DNA of 64,000 nucleotides from JACVCS01 sp038328575 (GCA_038328575.1 JBBQMD010000006.1:18138-82137); one strand, 5' to 3'; shown: positions 25,981 to 35,682, numbered from the stretch's first letter. Numbers and translations are program-made. Notes: generated from the sequence alone by a model not told the origin.

Positions 25981-27549
25981 ATGCAGCCGAATATCTCCAC
26001 CCGCAACGACGCACCCGCGAGCACGCCAACGCGGGTCAGCGACTCGATGAGCACGTTCAACCGCAAGAGCTTCGGCTTTGAAGAAGCGCGCCACCTGCTG
26101 TGGCGGGCCGGCTTCGGCGGCACCGCCTCGCAGATCAACACGCTGGTGGGCTGGGGCCTGCTGAAGTCCGTGGATTATCTCGTGGATTATGAGAAGATCT
26201 CGTGGGAGAAGAAAGACCAGGAGTTCCGCTCGGACATCATGGGCCCGCCCACGCCGGAGCAGCGCCGCCAGGCCGACACGGCTCGCAGGATGTCCAACGG
26301 AATCGAGAAGGAAACGGCACTGGCGAAGATCCGCGTGATGCGTCAGAACGCCGAGCAGGACGATCGTGCGCAGATGCGCGAGGTGCAGCACTGGTGGCTG
26401 ACGCGGATGATCGAAACTCCCCGACCGTTGGAGGAGAAGCTCACGCTGCTGTGGCACGGGCACTTTGCCACCAGCTACCGCACGGTCGAAGACAGCTACC
26501 ACATGCTCAAGCAGAACAACTTTCTGCGCCAGAACGCCAGCGGAAACTTCGGCGATCTGCTCTTTGGCATCATCCGCGACCCGGCGATGATCGCGTATCT
26601 GGACAACAACGACAGCCGCAAGAACCGGCCCAACGAGAACCTTGCGCGTGAGCTGATGGAACTCTTCGGCCTGGGCGTGGGCAACTACACCGAGCAGGAC
26701 ATCAAAGAGGGCGCACGGGCCCTCACCGGCTTCACGTTCAAGGACGACTCCTTCGCCTTTGAACGCAACAACCACGACCCGAATCCCAAGACGATCCTCG
26801 GGCGCAGCGGCCCGATGGACGGCGACGACTTGGTGAAGGCGATCCTGCAGAAGCGCGAGTGCGCGCAGCACTGCGCCACCAAGCTCTATCGGTTCTTCGT
26901 TCACGACTTCCCCAGCGGCCGCAAAGCGATTGATGAATCGGCGCGTCGGGTGATCTCGGACATGACCTCGCAGTTGCTGGGCAATCGCTACGAGCTTCGC
27001 CCGGTGCTGAAGCGCCTGTTCATGAGCCAGCACTTCTACGAGTTGAGCCACCGCAACGAGCAGATCAAGAGCCCGACGCAACTGGTCGTCGGCGCTGTGC
27101 GGTCGATGAACACGCCGGTGCGCGACCTGTCGCGCGTGTGCGACGCGATGGGTCGGATGGGCCAGGACATCTTCTTCCCGCCGTCGGTCAAGGGGTGGGA
27201 CGGCGGGCGCGCGTGGATCAACACCGCGACGATGTTCGTCCGCCAGAACATCATGGTCTTCCTGTTGACGGGCAAGCGCCCCGAAGGCAAAGACCCGCTG
27301 GCGAACGACGACCGCTTCAACGCTCAGGCGATGCTGGCGCAGCTTCGCGACGCGTACCCGGAGATGAGCGAGAACAACCCCGGCGCGACGCTCGACGCAG
27401 TGCTCCGCTTCACCATCGGACGCACCCAGCCCGCGGGGCGCGCCGAGCTGGACCGCTTCATGGCGTCGCAACGCGGCAAGGACCTGAACACCTCGATCAC
27501 CGAGCTGCTGCTACTGATTACTGCGATGCCTGAGTATCAGTTGTGCTGA
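25981..27549 (+). CDS. DUF1800 domain protein
   Basis: 522 residues. The ATG at 25981 is preceded by GCGGAG at good distance; a TTG at 25960 is less likely. DUF1800 signatures are visible: EEARHLLWRAGFGGT near the N-terminus, LTLLWHGHFATS, NENLARELMELFGLGVGNYTEQDI (quoted blocks within about 215-240), and VKGWDGGRAWINTA. No signal peptide is evident. In planctomycetes and other bacteria it is almost always paired with a DUF1501 protein, as here (240 bases downstream). Biochemical function unknown. Confidence 0.93.
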   Translation: MQPNISTRNDAPASTPTRVSDSMSTFNRKSFGFEEARHLLWRAGFGGTASQINTLVGWGLLKSVDYLVDYEKISWEKKDQEFRSDIMGPPTPEQRRQADTARRMSNGIEKETALAKIRVMRQNAEQDDRAQMREVQHWWLTRMIETPRPLEEKLTLLWHGHFATSYRTVEDSYHMLKQNNFLRQNASGNFGDLLFGIIRDPAMIAYLDNNDSRKNRPNENLARELMELFGLGVGNYTEQDIKEGARALTGFTFKDDSFAFERNNHDPNPKTILGRSGPMDGDDLVKAILQKRECAQHCATKLYRFFVHDFPSGRKAIDESARRVISDMTSQLLGNRYELRPVLKRLFMSQHFYELSHRNEQIKSPTQLVVGAVRSMNTPVRDLSRVCDAMGRMGQDIFFPPSVKGWDGGRAWINTATMFVRQNIMVFLLTGKRPEGKDPLANDDRFNAQAMLAQLRDAYPEMSENNPGATLDAVLRFTIGRTQPAGRAELDRFMASQRGKDLNTSITELLLLITAMPEYQLC

Positions 27550-27551
27550 GA

Positions 27552-27771
27552 GGACGGCAATCGGGAATCGGGGAGGACGGCAATCGGCAATCGCTGGAGT
27601 CGGGAATCGGGAATCGTGGAAGGCAGGACGTAAAGAGCCGAAGACCCAACGCCGCGACTCGAACCCGCAACTTGCTTTCTCTTCTTCCCTCGATCCCTTC
27701 GTCCCCTGATCCCTCGATCCCTTTCCTGTCTTTTCCTCGATCCCTTGATCCCTTCCCTCACGATCCCTTCC
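27552..27771. repeat. Purine-arm/pyrimidine-arm repeat block before the DUF1501 gene
   Basis: The first part (27552-27630) is built of CGGCAATCGG and CGGGAATCGGGAATCG words. The second (27684-27771) is a pyrimidine tract of TCGATCCCTT words. CGGCAATCGGCAATCG at 27578-27593 is the exact inverse of 63201-63216, and TCCCTTGATCCCTTCCC at 27741-27757 equals 4952-4968. No gene is visible here; the ORF running through it is unlikely to be translated before 27789. Confidence 0.65.
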
Positions 27772-27788
27772 CCCTGCGGAGCTTCCCC

Positions 27789-29114
27789 ATGTCTCACGAT
27801 GCACTGAGCGCGTTTACCCGGCGCGAGTTTGTACGCTCGGGATTGGTGTTGGCCAGCGCCAGCGTGATGCTGCCCAGCTTCATCACGCGCTCGGCTTTGG
27901 CGATGGCGCCCAAGGACGGCGTGACCAGCATCGCGGGCGTGCCCGACGAGCGCGTGCTGGTGGTGATCCAGCTCTCTGGCGGCAACGACGGGCTCAACAC
28001 CGTGATCCCGTACATGGACGCGGGGTACGCCAAGGCGCGCCCATCGATCGGGTTGAAGGCCGACAAAGTGCTGAAGCTGAGCAAGAGCGAGGTGGCGTTT
28101 CATCCGTCGATGGCGGGTGCCGCGGACTTGTATAACGATGGGATGCTGAGCGTGATCCAGGGCGTGGGGTATCCGAACCCGAACCGCTCGCACTTCAAGA
28201 GCATGGACATCTGGCACACCGCCGACACCACCGCCAGCGGCGACGGCTGGCTGGGGCGGTACTTCGACAGCGAGTGCTGCGGCTTTGGCAAGGGCGAATC
28301 CGGCAGCGCCGAGCGAACCATCAAGAGAGACGCGAACCCGCAGGTGGGCATTGCGATCGGGCGCGAGGCACCGCTGGCGATGAAGGGGCGCGTGATCATC
28401 CCGATCAGCTTCGAATCCGCCGACCTCTTCCGTTGGACGGGGCGCGACGTCAACGAGAAGCTGGGCGATCCATACGCCCGCATCGCGAGCGCGGAGGCCG
28501 GCGCGAACACCGACCCGGATAGCAACGCGGGCTTCCTGACGCGCACGGCGCTCGACGCGCAGGTGAGTAGCGCGACGATCCGCAGGGCGGTCTCGACCAA
28601 GGCACGCGTGAACTATCCAGATGGCGAACTCAGCCGCCAGCTTCAGATGGTCGCCAGCATGATCGCGGCGGGGCTGAAGACGCGCGTCTACTACGTCTCG
28701 CTGGGAGGCTTTGATACCCACTCTGGTCAGGGCAACGAGAACGGACGGCACTCGAACCTGCTGCGGTTCTTCTCGGGCGCGCTTCGCGCGTTTTATGCCG
28801 ACCTCAAGGCCCAGGGCAACGACACGCGCGTGCTCACCATGAGCTTCAGCGAGTTCGGTCGGCGCGTCGGCCAGAACGCCAGCGGCGGCACCGACCACGG
28901 CACCGCGGCGCCCATGTTCCTGGCTGGCCCGATGGTCAAGCCCGGCGTCTTCAACCCGCACCCCTCGCTGACGGACCTTGACCAGGGCGACCTGAAGTAC
29001 AGCGTCGACTTCCGCACGGTCTATGCGAGCGTGCTTGAAAAGTGGCTGAAGACCGACAGCAAGGCCATCCTCGATGGGACGTTCAAGCCCGCCGACGTGC
29101 TCAAGACAGTCTGA
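27789..29114 (+). CDS. DUF1501 family exported protein
   Basis: 441 residues from the ATG at 27789, which has CGGAG eight bases upstream. A Tat signal (RREFVRSGLVLASASVML, about 9-27) precedes a DUF1501 domain related to alkaline phosphatase/sulfatase folds. Visible blocks are VLVVIQLSGGNDGLNTVIPY, SVIQGVGYPNPNRSHFKSMD, LGGFDTHSGQ, MSFSEFGRRVGQNASGGTDHG and FNPHPSLTDL. The Asp/His pairs in GGFDTH and GTDHG are the probable metal ligands. Paired with the DUF1800 gene. Substrate unknown. Confidence 0.94.
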   Translation: MSHDALSAFTRREFVRSGLVLASASVMLPSFITRSALAMAPKDGVTSIAGVPDERVLVVIQLSGGNDGLNTVIPYMDAGYAKARPSIGLKADKVLKLSKSEVAFHPSMAGAADLYNDGMLSVIQGVGYPNPNRSHFKSMDIWHTADTTASGDGWLGRYFDSECCGFGKGESGSAERTIKRDANPQVGIAIGREAPLAMKGRVIIPISFESADLFRWTGRDVNEKLGDPYARIASAEAGANTDPDSNAGFLTRTALDAQVSSATIRRAVSTKARVNYPDGELSRQLQMVASMIAAGLKTRVYYVSLGGFDTHSGQGNENGRHSNLLRFFSGALRAFYADLKAQGNDTRVLTMSFSEFGRRVGQNASGGTDHGTAAPMFLAGPMVKPGVFNPHPSLTDLDQGDLKYSVDFRTVYASVLEKWLKTDSKAILDGTFKPADVLKTV

Positions 29115-29173
29115 GCGTTCGTGAGGCGGAGCTTTCGCGCCGGATCGCACGCGATGCGTGGTATGCTGGGGGC

Positions 29174-30763
29174 GTGTCGCTGCGCTATTGGCACAAACTC
29201 GCGCTGCTCATGGCCCTGCTCGCGCTGTCGGGCGTGATCCTCACGGCGTCGTACGCGCACGTTCTGAGCCGACAAGCCATGGCTCGAAGCGAAGTGGAGC
29301 AGCATGCCCTGGCCAAGGCGCTGCTGAGCAGCGCGGCAGAGTTGGTCGGGCGGGCGCTGCCGACCCTGGACTCACCAACGAAGGCCGCGAACGACGCGGA
29401 GGCAACCGACCCACTGGCAGCCGCGGCGACCAGCTTTGTGCAACCGCTGTTTCGAAACTCCACTTTCGCCGAATCCCAGATCGAGCGCCTGTGGGTCTGC
29501 CGCGCTGAAGGTAAATCGGTGATCGCCGTGTTCACCCAGTCGCCCGGGGCAAGCGACAGCACGCAGCCCGGCTCGGGTGAGGACCAAGCACTGTCCGTTG
29601 AACTGCAAACGCACTTGCTGGGGCAAATCTCAAAGCCGGGCAAGGGCTCGCCCACCAACGTCACTTCGAAGTTTGGAAGCGGTGAGGGCCTGCATCTGCA
29701 TCACCCGGTGCTGGACAAGAGCGGCAAGTTCGCGGGTTGGATCCTCGCGAAGATGGCAACCCTCAGCAATGACCGCCTCGACTCAGCGCGTGCCAGCCTG
29801 GTCACGTTTGCGATCTCGCTGTGCGCTGTTCTGATGGTGGCCAGCGGCGTCGCTGCGTGGATGTTTGGGCGTCGCATGCGTGAGCTGGGGGCGGCGCTCA
29901 CGCGCGTTGGCGATGGGCACAGCGACGTACACCTTGACGATGAGTCAGCGGACGAGATGGGCGACCTGGCGAGAGCCGCGAATCACACGGCTCGCACGCT
30001 GCGCGAGACCAATGACCTGCGCCGCTCGATGCGGCTGGCGGAGTTGGTGCAGCGGGCACTGCTGCCGGCCAAGCCGCCGACGCTCCCGGGTGTCCAGATC
30101 GCGCACTTCTGCGATTACTGCGACGAGGTTGGCGGCGACTACATCGACTACATCCCGGTGGGCGATGGCGACAGGCCCGACGGCTGGGCGGTGGTGGTGG
30201 GCGATGGCACAGGTCACGGCGTGGGGGCCGCGCTGCTCATGGCGACGGCGCGCTCGGTTTTGCGCACGCACGCGCTGCGCTTCAGCGAGCTGGCCCAGAG
30301 CGTCGGGCTCATCAACCGGCGCATCTGCGAGCAGGTTCCCGACGGCAAGTTCGTCACGCTCTTCATGCTCGTCTTCAGCGCTGATGCTTGCCGGATTTGC
30401 TGGCTCAGCGCCGGTCACGACGAGGCCATCCTCTTTGACCCGCTGAGTAACGACTTCTCCGAGCTGCGCGGCAGCGACGTTCCCCTAGGCGTCGAAGCCT
30501 CGTGGGAGTTCACCCATCACACCCGCCAGAGCGCGCTCGCTCGCGGCAGCGTCATCGTCATCGGCACCGACGGCATCTGGGAGATGCGCAACGCCGGCGA
30601 GGCGATGTTCGGCAAGGACCGGCTCAAACGCGTGATCCGACGCGCGGCCGGGGAAACCGCCGACAACATCGGTCGCCAGATTCTCGAAGCTCTCCACCAA
30701 CACCGGGGCGAGATGCCGCCGCAGGACGACGTGACGTTCGTCGTGTTGAAGATGGACGGGTGA
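29174..30763 (+). CDS. Membrane-bound SpoIIE-type serine phosphatase with HAMP domain
   Basis: 529 residues from a GTG start at 29174 (preceded by GGGGG); the reading frame extends upstream into the DUF1501 gene, but that part is not plausible. Helix 1 (about 8-30), an extracytoplasmic sensor region (about 31-205), helix 2 (about 207-230), HAMP segment (about 230-285), then a PPM/SpoIIE phosphatase domain. Metal-binding motifs are GGDYIDY and VVGDGTGHGVGAAL, later IGTDGIWE and QDDVTFVVLK. RsbU-like enzymes dephosphorylate anti-sigma antagonists. No partner gene is nearby, so the target is unknown. Confidence 0.9.
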   Translation: MSLRYWHKLALLMALLALSGVILTASYAHVLSRQAMARSEVEQHALAKALLSSAAELVGRALPTLDSPTKAANDAEATDPLAAAATSFVQPLFRNSTFAESQIERLWVCRAEGKSVIAVFTQSPGASDSTQPGSGEDQALSVELQTHLLGQISKPGKGSPTNVTSKFGSGEGLHLHHPVLDKSGKFAGWILAKMATLSNDRLDSARASLVTFAISLCAVLMVASGVAAWMFGRRMRELGAALTRVGDGHSDVHLDDESADEMGDLARAANHTARTLRETNDLRRSMRLAELVQRALLPAKPPTLPGVQIAHFCDYCDEVGGDYIDYIPVGDGDRPDGWAVVVGDGTGHGVGAALLMATARSVLRTHALRFSELAQSVGLINRRICEQVPDGKFVTLFMLVFSADACRICWLSAGHDEAILFDPLSNDFSELRGSDVPLGVEASWEFTHHTRQSALARGSVIVIGTDGIWEMRNAGEAMFGKDRLKRVIRRAAGETADNIGRQILEALHQHRGEMPPQDDVTFVVLKMDG

Positions 30764-30814
30764 ATCTGCCTCACGGCCGCTTGCCCCTCTCCGTTCACCG
30801 TTGAACGTTTGCCA

Positions 30815-30843
30815 AAAATAGAAAAGCCCGATCAACGGGCTTT
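30815..30843 (-). terminator. Intrinsic terminator of rplU
   Basis: Stem AAAGCCCG (30823-30830), loop ATCAA, CGGGCTTT (30836-30843). Read on the minus strand the stem is followed by TCTATTTTTGG, a T-rich tail. It lies 28 bases after the rplU stop. On the plus strand the same hairpin could help end the phosphatase transcript, but without a T-run. Confidence 0.85.
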
Positions 30844-30870
30844 CAGAAAGTCTCAGAATGTTTGATTCGA

Positions 30871-31200
30871 TCAGCCGTTGATCGACATGACCTTCACCTT
30901 GGTATAGGTCTGGCGGTGGCCGGTCTTCTTCTTGAAGCCCTTGCGGCGACGGAACTTGTGGATGAAGATCTTGTCGCCCTTGACCAGCGGCTCGATCACT
31001 TCAACCGTCACGCTCGCGCCGGTCAAATACGGCACGCCGACGCGCCCGCCCGCGTCACCCTCACCACCCAGCGCCAGGACCAGCGAGTAAGTGTGCGACT
31101 CGCCCTTGGCAGCCAAGCCCTCCTTGAGCAGATCGACGAGCATGATCTCGTCTTTTTCGACCATGCGCTGGCCGCCGCCTTCAACAATTACTGCGTACAT
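30871..31200 (-). CDS. rplU: 50S ribosomal protein L21
   Basis: 109 residues from the ATG at 31200 (MYAVIVEGGGQ). Typical bL21: AVIVEGGGQRMV start, central VPYLTGASVTVEV, and the rRNA-binding KGDKIFIHKFRRRKGFKKKTGHRQ with YTKVKV ending. Binds 23S rRNA. In most bacteria rpmA (L27) follows directly; here a strong terminator follows instead and rpmA is not in the window. Confidence 0.97.
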   Translation of the reverse strand: MYAVIVEGGGQRMVEKDEIMLVDLLKEGLAAKGESHTYSLVLALGGEGDAGGRVGVPYLTGASVTVEVIEPLVKGDKIFIHKFRRRKGFKKKTGHRQTYTKVKVMSING

Positions 31201-31364
31201 AGACAAAGCTCCAAACCGCACGGACGGGGGGTCTCAGACGTCGAGGCAAACGCGCCGCGACCGGACCGGCTTCACAGGGCCCACTTTGTGCCGGGAAGGA
31301 TGATAGGCGGAAGGTCGCTCAAAATCGATCGGGCTGAGCGGGGGCCGACCATCCACACTTGGCC

Positions 31365-33275
31365 TCATCCCTTCGCCGCGGCCGTCGCCTCGCGATCGCG
31401 ACCCTGGCGTTCGGAGCGCTTGCGGGCGCCCTCGTCCAGCAGTCGCTTGCGCATGCGGACGCTCTTGGGCGTGATCTCGACCAGCTCGTCGTCTTCGATA
31501 TATTCCAGCGCCGCTTCCATGCTCATCTTGCGCGAGCCCTTGAGCACGACCGTCGCTTCCTTGGCGCTCACGCGGAAGTTGCTGAGCTGCTTCAAGCGGA
31601 TGATGTTCACGGGGATGTCGTTGTCGCGGTTGTGCTCGCCGATGATCTGGCCCGAGTACACCTTCTGCTGCGGCTCGACGAAGAGGAAGCCGCGATCGGA
31701 GAGGCCTTCGCAGGCATAGGTCGTGACATCGCCGCCGTCCGTGGCGATCATGACGCCCTGGGCGCGATGGACGGTCTCGCCGTGCGCGGGGGCGAACTTC
31801 AGGAACGAGTGATGCATGATTCCTTCGCCCTGCGTCGCAGTGAGGATCTTGCTTCGCAAACCGATGAGCCCGCGGCTGGGCGCCTCAAACTGGAGGTGCG
31901 TCAGCGTATCGGAGCGCTGGTCCATATTTTTGAGTTCGCCGCGCCGACCGCCGACAAGCTCCATCACGGCGCCGACGCTGGTCGGCGGCACGTCGATCAC
32001 GAGCAGCTCGATCGGCTCGCAGAGCACGCCGTCGATGTCCTTCATGATAACCTCGGGCTTGCCGACCGAGAGCTCGAAGCCCTCGCGGCGCATGGTCTCC
32101 AGCAGGATGCCCAGGTGCAAAAGGCCGCGCCCGCTCACTGCGAACTCCTCGGCGCTTCGGCCCTGGCCGACGCGCATGGCGACGTTGGTCTGACACTCGC
32201 GCTCCAACCGATCGCGGATCTGGCGGCTGGTGACCTTGTCGCCCTCCTGCCCGCCAAATGGCGAGTCGTTGACGCGGAACACCATCGTGATCGTCGGCTC
32301 GTCGACTGTCACCGGGGGCAAGGGCAGCGGCGCGCTGGGCTCGCACAGCGTGTCGCCGATGTCCACCGACTCCAGCCCGACCACGGCGCACAGATCGCCG
32401 GCGTGTACCTCATCGGCCTCGACCCGCCCGAGGCCCTGGAAGCGATAGAGCTTGCCGACGCGGCTGGTCACCTGCTTGCCGTCCTTCTGCTTGATGCTGA
32501 CGACCTGCTGGCCCGGCTTGATCACGCCGTTGTACACGCGTCCGATGCCGATGCGCCCGACGTAATCTGAATAGTCCAGCGTGGTCACGAGCATCTGCAG
32601 GCTCGCGTTCTTATCGTCCTTAGGTTGCGGAACGTTCTTGCAGATCGCCTCGAACAGCGGGCGCAGGTCGCCCTGGAACCCCGCGACCGCCTCATCGACG
32701 TTCGCGGTCGCCCAGCCCTCGCGGGCGCTGGTGTAGATGACCGGGAAGTCCATCGCGATCTCGTCAGCACCCAGCTCGATCAGCAGGTCGAAGACCTCGT
32801 TGTGTACCGTCGCGGGGCGTGCGCCGGGCCGGTCGCACTTGTTCACGACCACCAGCGGCTTGAGCCCGAAGCCCAGGGCCTTGCCCAGCACGAAGCGCGT
32901 CTGCGGCATCGGCCCGTCGAACGCATCGACGAGCAAGAGCACGCCGTCGGCCATGCGCAGCACGCGCTCGACCTCGCCACCGAAGTCGGCGTGGCCGGGG
33001 GTGTCGATGATGTTGATGAGAACCTGCTCGCCCTTCTCCGGCCCGTCGGTGGGCACGTAGCGGACGGCGCAGTTCTTGGCGAGGATGGTGATGCCGCGCT
33101 CGCGTTCGAGCGGGTTGCTGTCCATGATCAGCCCGTGCTGGCCGCCCTGAAGCTTCTCGAGCTCACCGGCGCGAAACTGCCCACTCTGGAAGAGAAGCTT
33201 GTCAACGAGGCTGGTCTTGCCGTGGTCAACGTGGGCGATGATGGCGACGTTGCGGATGCTATGAAAGTCAGACAT
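31365..33275 (-). CDS. typA: Translational GTPase TypA/BipA
   Basis: 636 residues. The G domain carries G1 AHVDHGKTS (about 14-22), G2 with RERGITI, G3 DTPGHADFGGEV and G4 VNKCDRPGARP. EF-G-like domains and the TypA-specific C-terminal domain (ending near LVEITPKSVRMRKR) follow. Ribosome-associated GTPase used in 50S assembly and stress growth. The C-terminus has an extra basic/Ala tail of about 20 residues. 164 bases before rplU on the same strand; possibly transcribed together, though the gap allows a separate promoter. Confidence 0.97.
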   Translation of the reverse strand: MSDFHSIRNVAIIAHVDHGKTSLVDKLLFQSGQFRAGELEKLQGGQHGLIMDSNPLERERGITILAKNCAVRYVPTDGPEKGEQVLINIIDTPGHADFGGEVERVLRMADGVLLLVDAFDGPMPQTRFVLGKALGFGLKPLVVVNKCDRPGARPATVHNEVFDLLIELGADEIAMDFPVIYTSAREGWATANVDEAVAGFQGDLRPLFEAICKNVPQPKDDKNASLQMLVTTLDYSDYVGRIGIGRVYNGVIKPGQQVVSIKQKDGKQVTSRVGKLYRFQGLGRVEADEVHAGDLCAVVGLESVDIGDTLCEPSAPLPLPPVTVDEPTITMVFRVNDSPFGGQEGDKVTSRQIRDRLERECQTNVAMRVGQGRSAEEFAVSGRGLLHLGILLETMRREGFELSVGKPEVIMKDIDGVLCEPIELLVIDVPPTSVGAVMELVGGRRGELKNMDQRSDTLTHLQFEAPSRGLIGLRSKILTATQGEGIMHHSFLKFAPAHGETVHRAQGVMIATDGGDVTTYACEGLSDRGFLFVEPQQKVYSGQIIGEHNRDNDIPVNIIRLKQLSNFRVSAKEATVVLKGSRKMSMEAALEYIEDDELVEITPKSVRMRKRLLDEGARKRSERQGRDREATAAAKG

Positions 33276-33614
33276 AAATGGGCTCAGAAGTTCGGGCCAA
33301 GAAAGGCGGCCGGGAAGTGCAGATCAGAGAGGAAAGACAAGGTCAGAGCGGTGGGTGCCGACGAAGGGAGAAACGAGAGCAGAGAGCCAGAGAACGCGGC
33401 AGATTGACCGCCGGCAGCGGGCGAATCTTCAACTGAAAATCACGCGCCGACGCCGGCCAAAGGCCGATTCGGCGGCTCCCAGACCGCCCGCGGCCGGGAA
33501 CAACCCCGTACGCGGCGCACTCTGAAGCGGTTGGCTTGCTGACGCCGACCACGCGCGATGCACCCCTGCCCGCCAAAACGCTCGCTCAGCCCATTCTAGG
33601 CTCGCGACACACCA
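33276..33614. other. Intergenic region upstream of typA
   Basis: 339 bases with no gene. It contains a purine-rich plus-strand stretch (about 33300-33410) and an imperfect two-part hairpin at 33445-33474. In that hairpin CGCCGA pairs with TCGGCG outside and CGGCC pairs with GGCCG inside an AAA loop. The hairpin could end transcription of the preceding minus-strand gene, but it has no T-run. No convincing promoter seen. Confidence 0.5.
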
Positions 33615-35567
33615 CTAAGGCTTGGACGCGGGCTCACTGGTGAGTTGGATGCGTAGACGCAGATGCACCTCGGCCCGCCCCGCCCCCCAAACACCCGCCG
33701 GAACCCCCGCATCCCCGAGAGCGCTGACGTTGGATTCCACCCACGCATCCCACGACACGCCGCTGACTGCCGAGAGAAGCGCGCCGGGCGGCGTCGCTGG
33801 CCCGAACATGATCGGGATCGCCTGGCGTACTGGCGCGACGCTGAGCATCGCCCGCGACAACCAGACCCGCGACGCGCCGTCGGCAACCAGCGCCGCCCGG
33901 ATCTGGCTCGAGAGCTTCTCCGCCGCGGCTCGCTCTCGCTCGATTGACGACACATCGCTGATCGCACCTTCCCTCAGGCCCTGCCCCCCGCCTTGTGCGC
34001 AGATCGAGCCGACGCCCCAGCCGTCCTGAACGCCCCACCACGCCGGGGCTCGGTCGGACAGCAATCGAAGATAAAAACTCCCAATCGCCGGACGGATGAG
34101 CGTCGAGCGCGCCGCACCAGCGGGCAGATCGTCAAACTTCAGGTCGCGCCCGGGCGCGAACGATGCGGGCCCGCTGACTCGCGCCGTTTCAAACACCGAC
34201 GCGAGCTTGGTCATCACTGCGTCAAGCCCCGGGGCACCGCTGGCGTTCTGGACGCCCGGCGGACGAGCGTCGCAAAGCTGTTGTGCAAGCAGCAATCGCC
34301 ACGCCGTCTGGCCGTCGGCGCGGGTTACGTCCGTCGCCGGGTGAACGCCCATCACTGAGATGGACCCGACGCATTCGCTCATCGCGCGCCGGACCAGCGC
34401 GCTGGCCGGGGGAACGCCGATCGTCTGCACCGGGTCTTCGCTCCCCTGAAACACCTCGATCAACGTTGAGCCGCTCTCGGGGGTGAGTTCGCTCAGCAGC
34501 GCATCTGGTGTGCGAGGAACGGTGGTGGCGAGATCTGTCGCGCCGGCCCAGGTGGCGAGTCCTTGAAACTCGATGCGGTCGGCGTTGGAGTGGGCCGCGA
34601 GCACGCCAAACTCTCCCCAGCCCGCGAGCCGCTCGATGACGACCGCCAGCGCGCCGGTCGTGACTTCCTTGACCAGGGTGCGATACGCGTCGGTGTGGCC
34701 GACTCGCGTGATCTTGCCCACGTCTGGCGCGCGGGCGTTGTTGGCGGCGGCGTCCACGCTTGCAAGCGGCAGCGCGATATTGATCGGCTCGCCCGCGAGC
34801 ACCGGCGCGATGGACTGCAACGCGGCGAGCCCCACGCCATCGATGGCCGCGGGCACCGGAACCCCGGGGCCGACAGCCGTCGGCGTGACGCTTGAGGGCA
34901 CCAAGACCCACCAGAAGCCGCGCTCGGTCGCGATCGCGCCGGCGTTCGCGCCCGCGCCAGGAGGCAGCGGCTTGCGGATGAACATTACCAGCAGGTCGCC
35001 GTTTTCCATCGCCAGCACTGCGTGCCCGGTGATCGTCGCGCGCGGCGCGAACTCCAGCCGCTGTCGCACGCGCTGCTCGGTGGCCTCGCTGGCCTCGCCG
35101 ATGAGGGCCCACACCTGCGGGCGCGCGTCGTCGCGCCGGTCGATCGGCGTTAGGCCCTCGTGCTGCTCGATGAAGATCAGTCCCGAAGCCCCGCCAAAGA
35201 GCGCATCAAACGCCTCGCCGTCCGTCCAGCCAAGGCTTGATGACAAGTGCGACCAGCTTCGCGCCGTCGCTGGCATCGCGAGCGTCGAGATCGAGGCCCA
35301 CGACTTAGCGCTCTCGCCCACGGCTCGTCGAATCGCTTCACCCGAGGGAATCAACACCGCTCTTCGCACGCTGGGCGGCAGCCCCGCCGCCAGGTGCAAC
35401 ACGGTGCGCACGTCATGGGCAACGTTCTCGTTCTGTGCGTCCTGAGCGCGTGCCGCGACACCGCCGATCAGGACCGTCGCCAGTGCCAGCACCACACGCA
35501 CGCCGGAGCGCAAACTCTCACCCAGTCGCTCACTGGACCGCCGCGCCATGTCCCTGACGAACTGCAT
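33615..35567 (-). CDS. Secreted protein of unknown function
   Basis: 650 residues from the ATG at 35567 (MQFVRDMARR); 35549 is an alternative start. A signal peptide is clear (hydrophobic VRVVLALATVLIGG, cleavage after AARA). The rest is soluble, Ala/Gly-rich, without Cys pairs, heme or enzyme motifs. Segments such as EAFDALFGGASGLIFIEQHEG and ENGDLLVMFIRKPL suggest an alpha/beta fold. The general look is that of large planctomycete exported proteins with no assigned family. It lies between typA and the porin, on the same strand as both; the gap to the porin contains that gene's terminator. Confidence 0.75.
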   Translation of the reverse strand: MQFVRDMARRSSERLGESLRSGVRVVLALATVLIGGVAARAQDAQNENVAHDVRTVLHLAAGLPPSVRRAVLIPSGEAIRRAVGESAKSWASISTLAMPATARSWSHLSSSLGWTDGEAFDALFGGASGLIFIEQHEGLTPIDRRDDARPQVWALIGEASEATEQRVRQRLEFAPRATITGHAVLAMENGDLLVMFIRKPLPPGAGANAGAIATERGFWWVLVPSSVTPTAVGPGVPVPAAIDGVGLAALQSIAPVLAGEPINIALPLASVDAAANNARAPDVGKITRVGHTDAYRTLVKEVTTGALAVVIERLAGWGEFGVLAAHSNADRIEFQGLATWAGATDLATTVPRTPDALLSELTPESGSTLIEVFQGSEDPVQTIGVPPASALVRRAMSECVGSISVMGVHPATDVTRADGQTAWRLLLAQQLCDARPPGVQNASGAPGLDAVMTKLASVFETARVSGPASFAPGRDLKFDDLPAGAARSTLIRPAIGSFYLRLLSDRAPAWWGVQDGWGVGSICAQGGGQGLREGAISDVSSIERERAAAEKLSSQIRAALVADGASRVWLSRAMLSVAPVRQAIPIMFGPATPPGALLSAVSGVSWDAWVESNVSALGDAGVPAGVWGAGRAEVHLRLRIQLTSEPASKP

Positions 35568-35682
35568 CCCAAGATCGTACCGACACGCTGCCGATGCGAT
35601 GCAGCCCGAGAACATCGCTTGAGCTCGAACGACGCGTTGCGCAGCAGTGCGACGCGCGCGAAGCGCCGCGTCCGATGCCTAG

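Noticed and set aside
25663..27471. 602-residue minus-strand ORF opposite the DUF1800 gene
   Set aside because: Antisense shadow of a gene with clear family blocks; no motif support.
27543..27788. Upstream extension of the DUF1501 reading frame
   Set aside because: The frame is open only because the repeat block lacks stops; the Tat signal and RBS fix the start at 27789.
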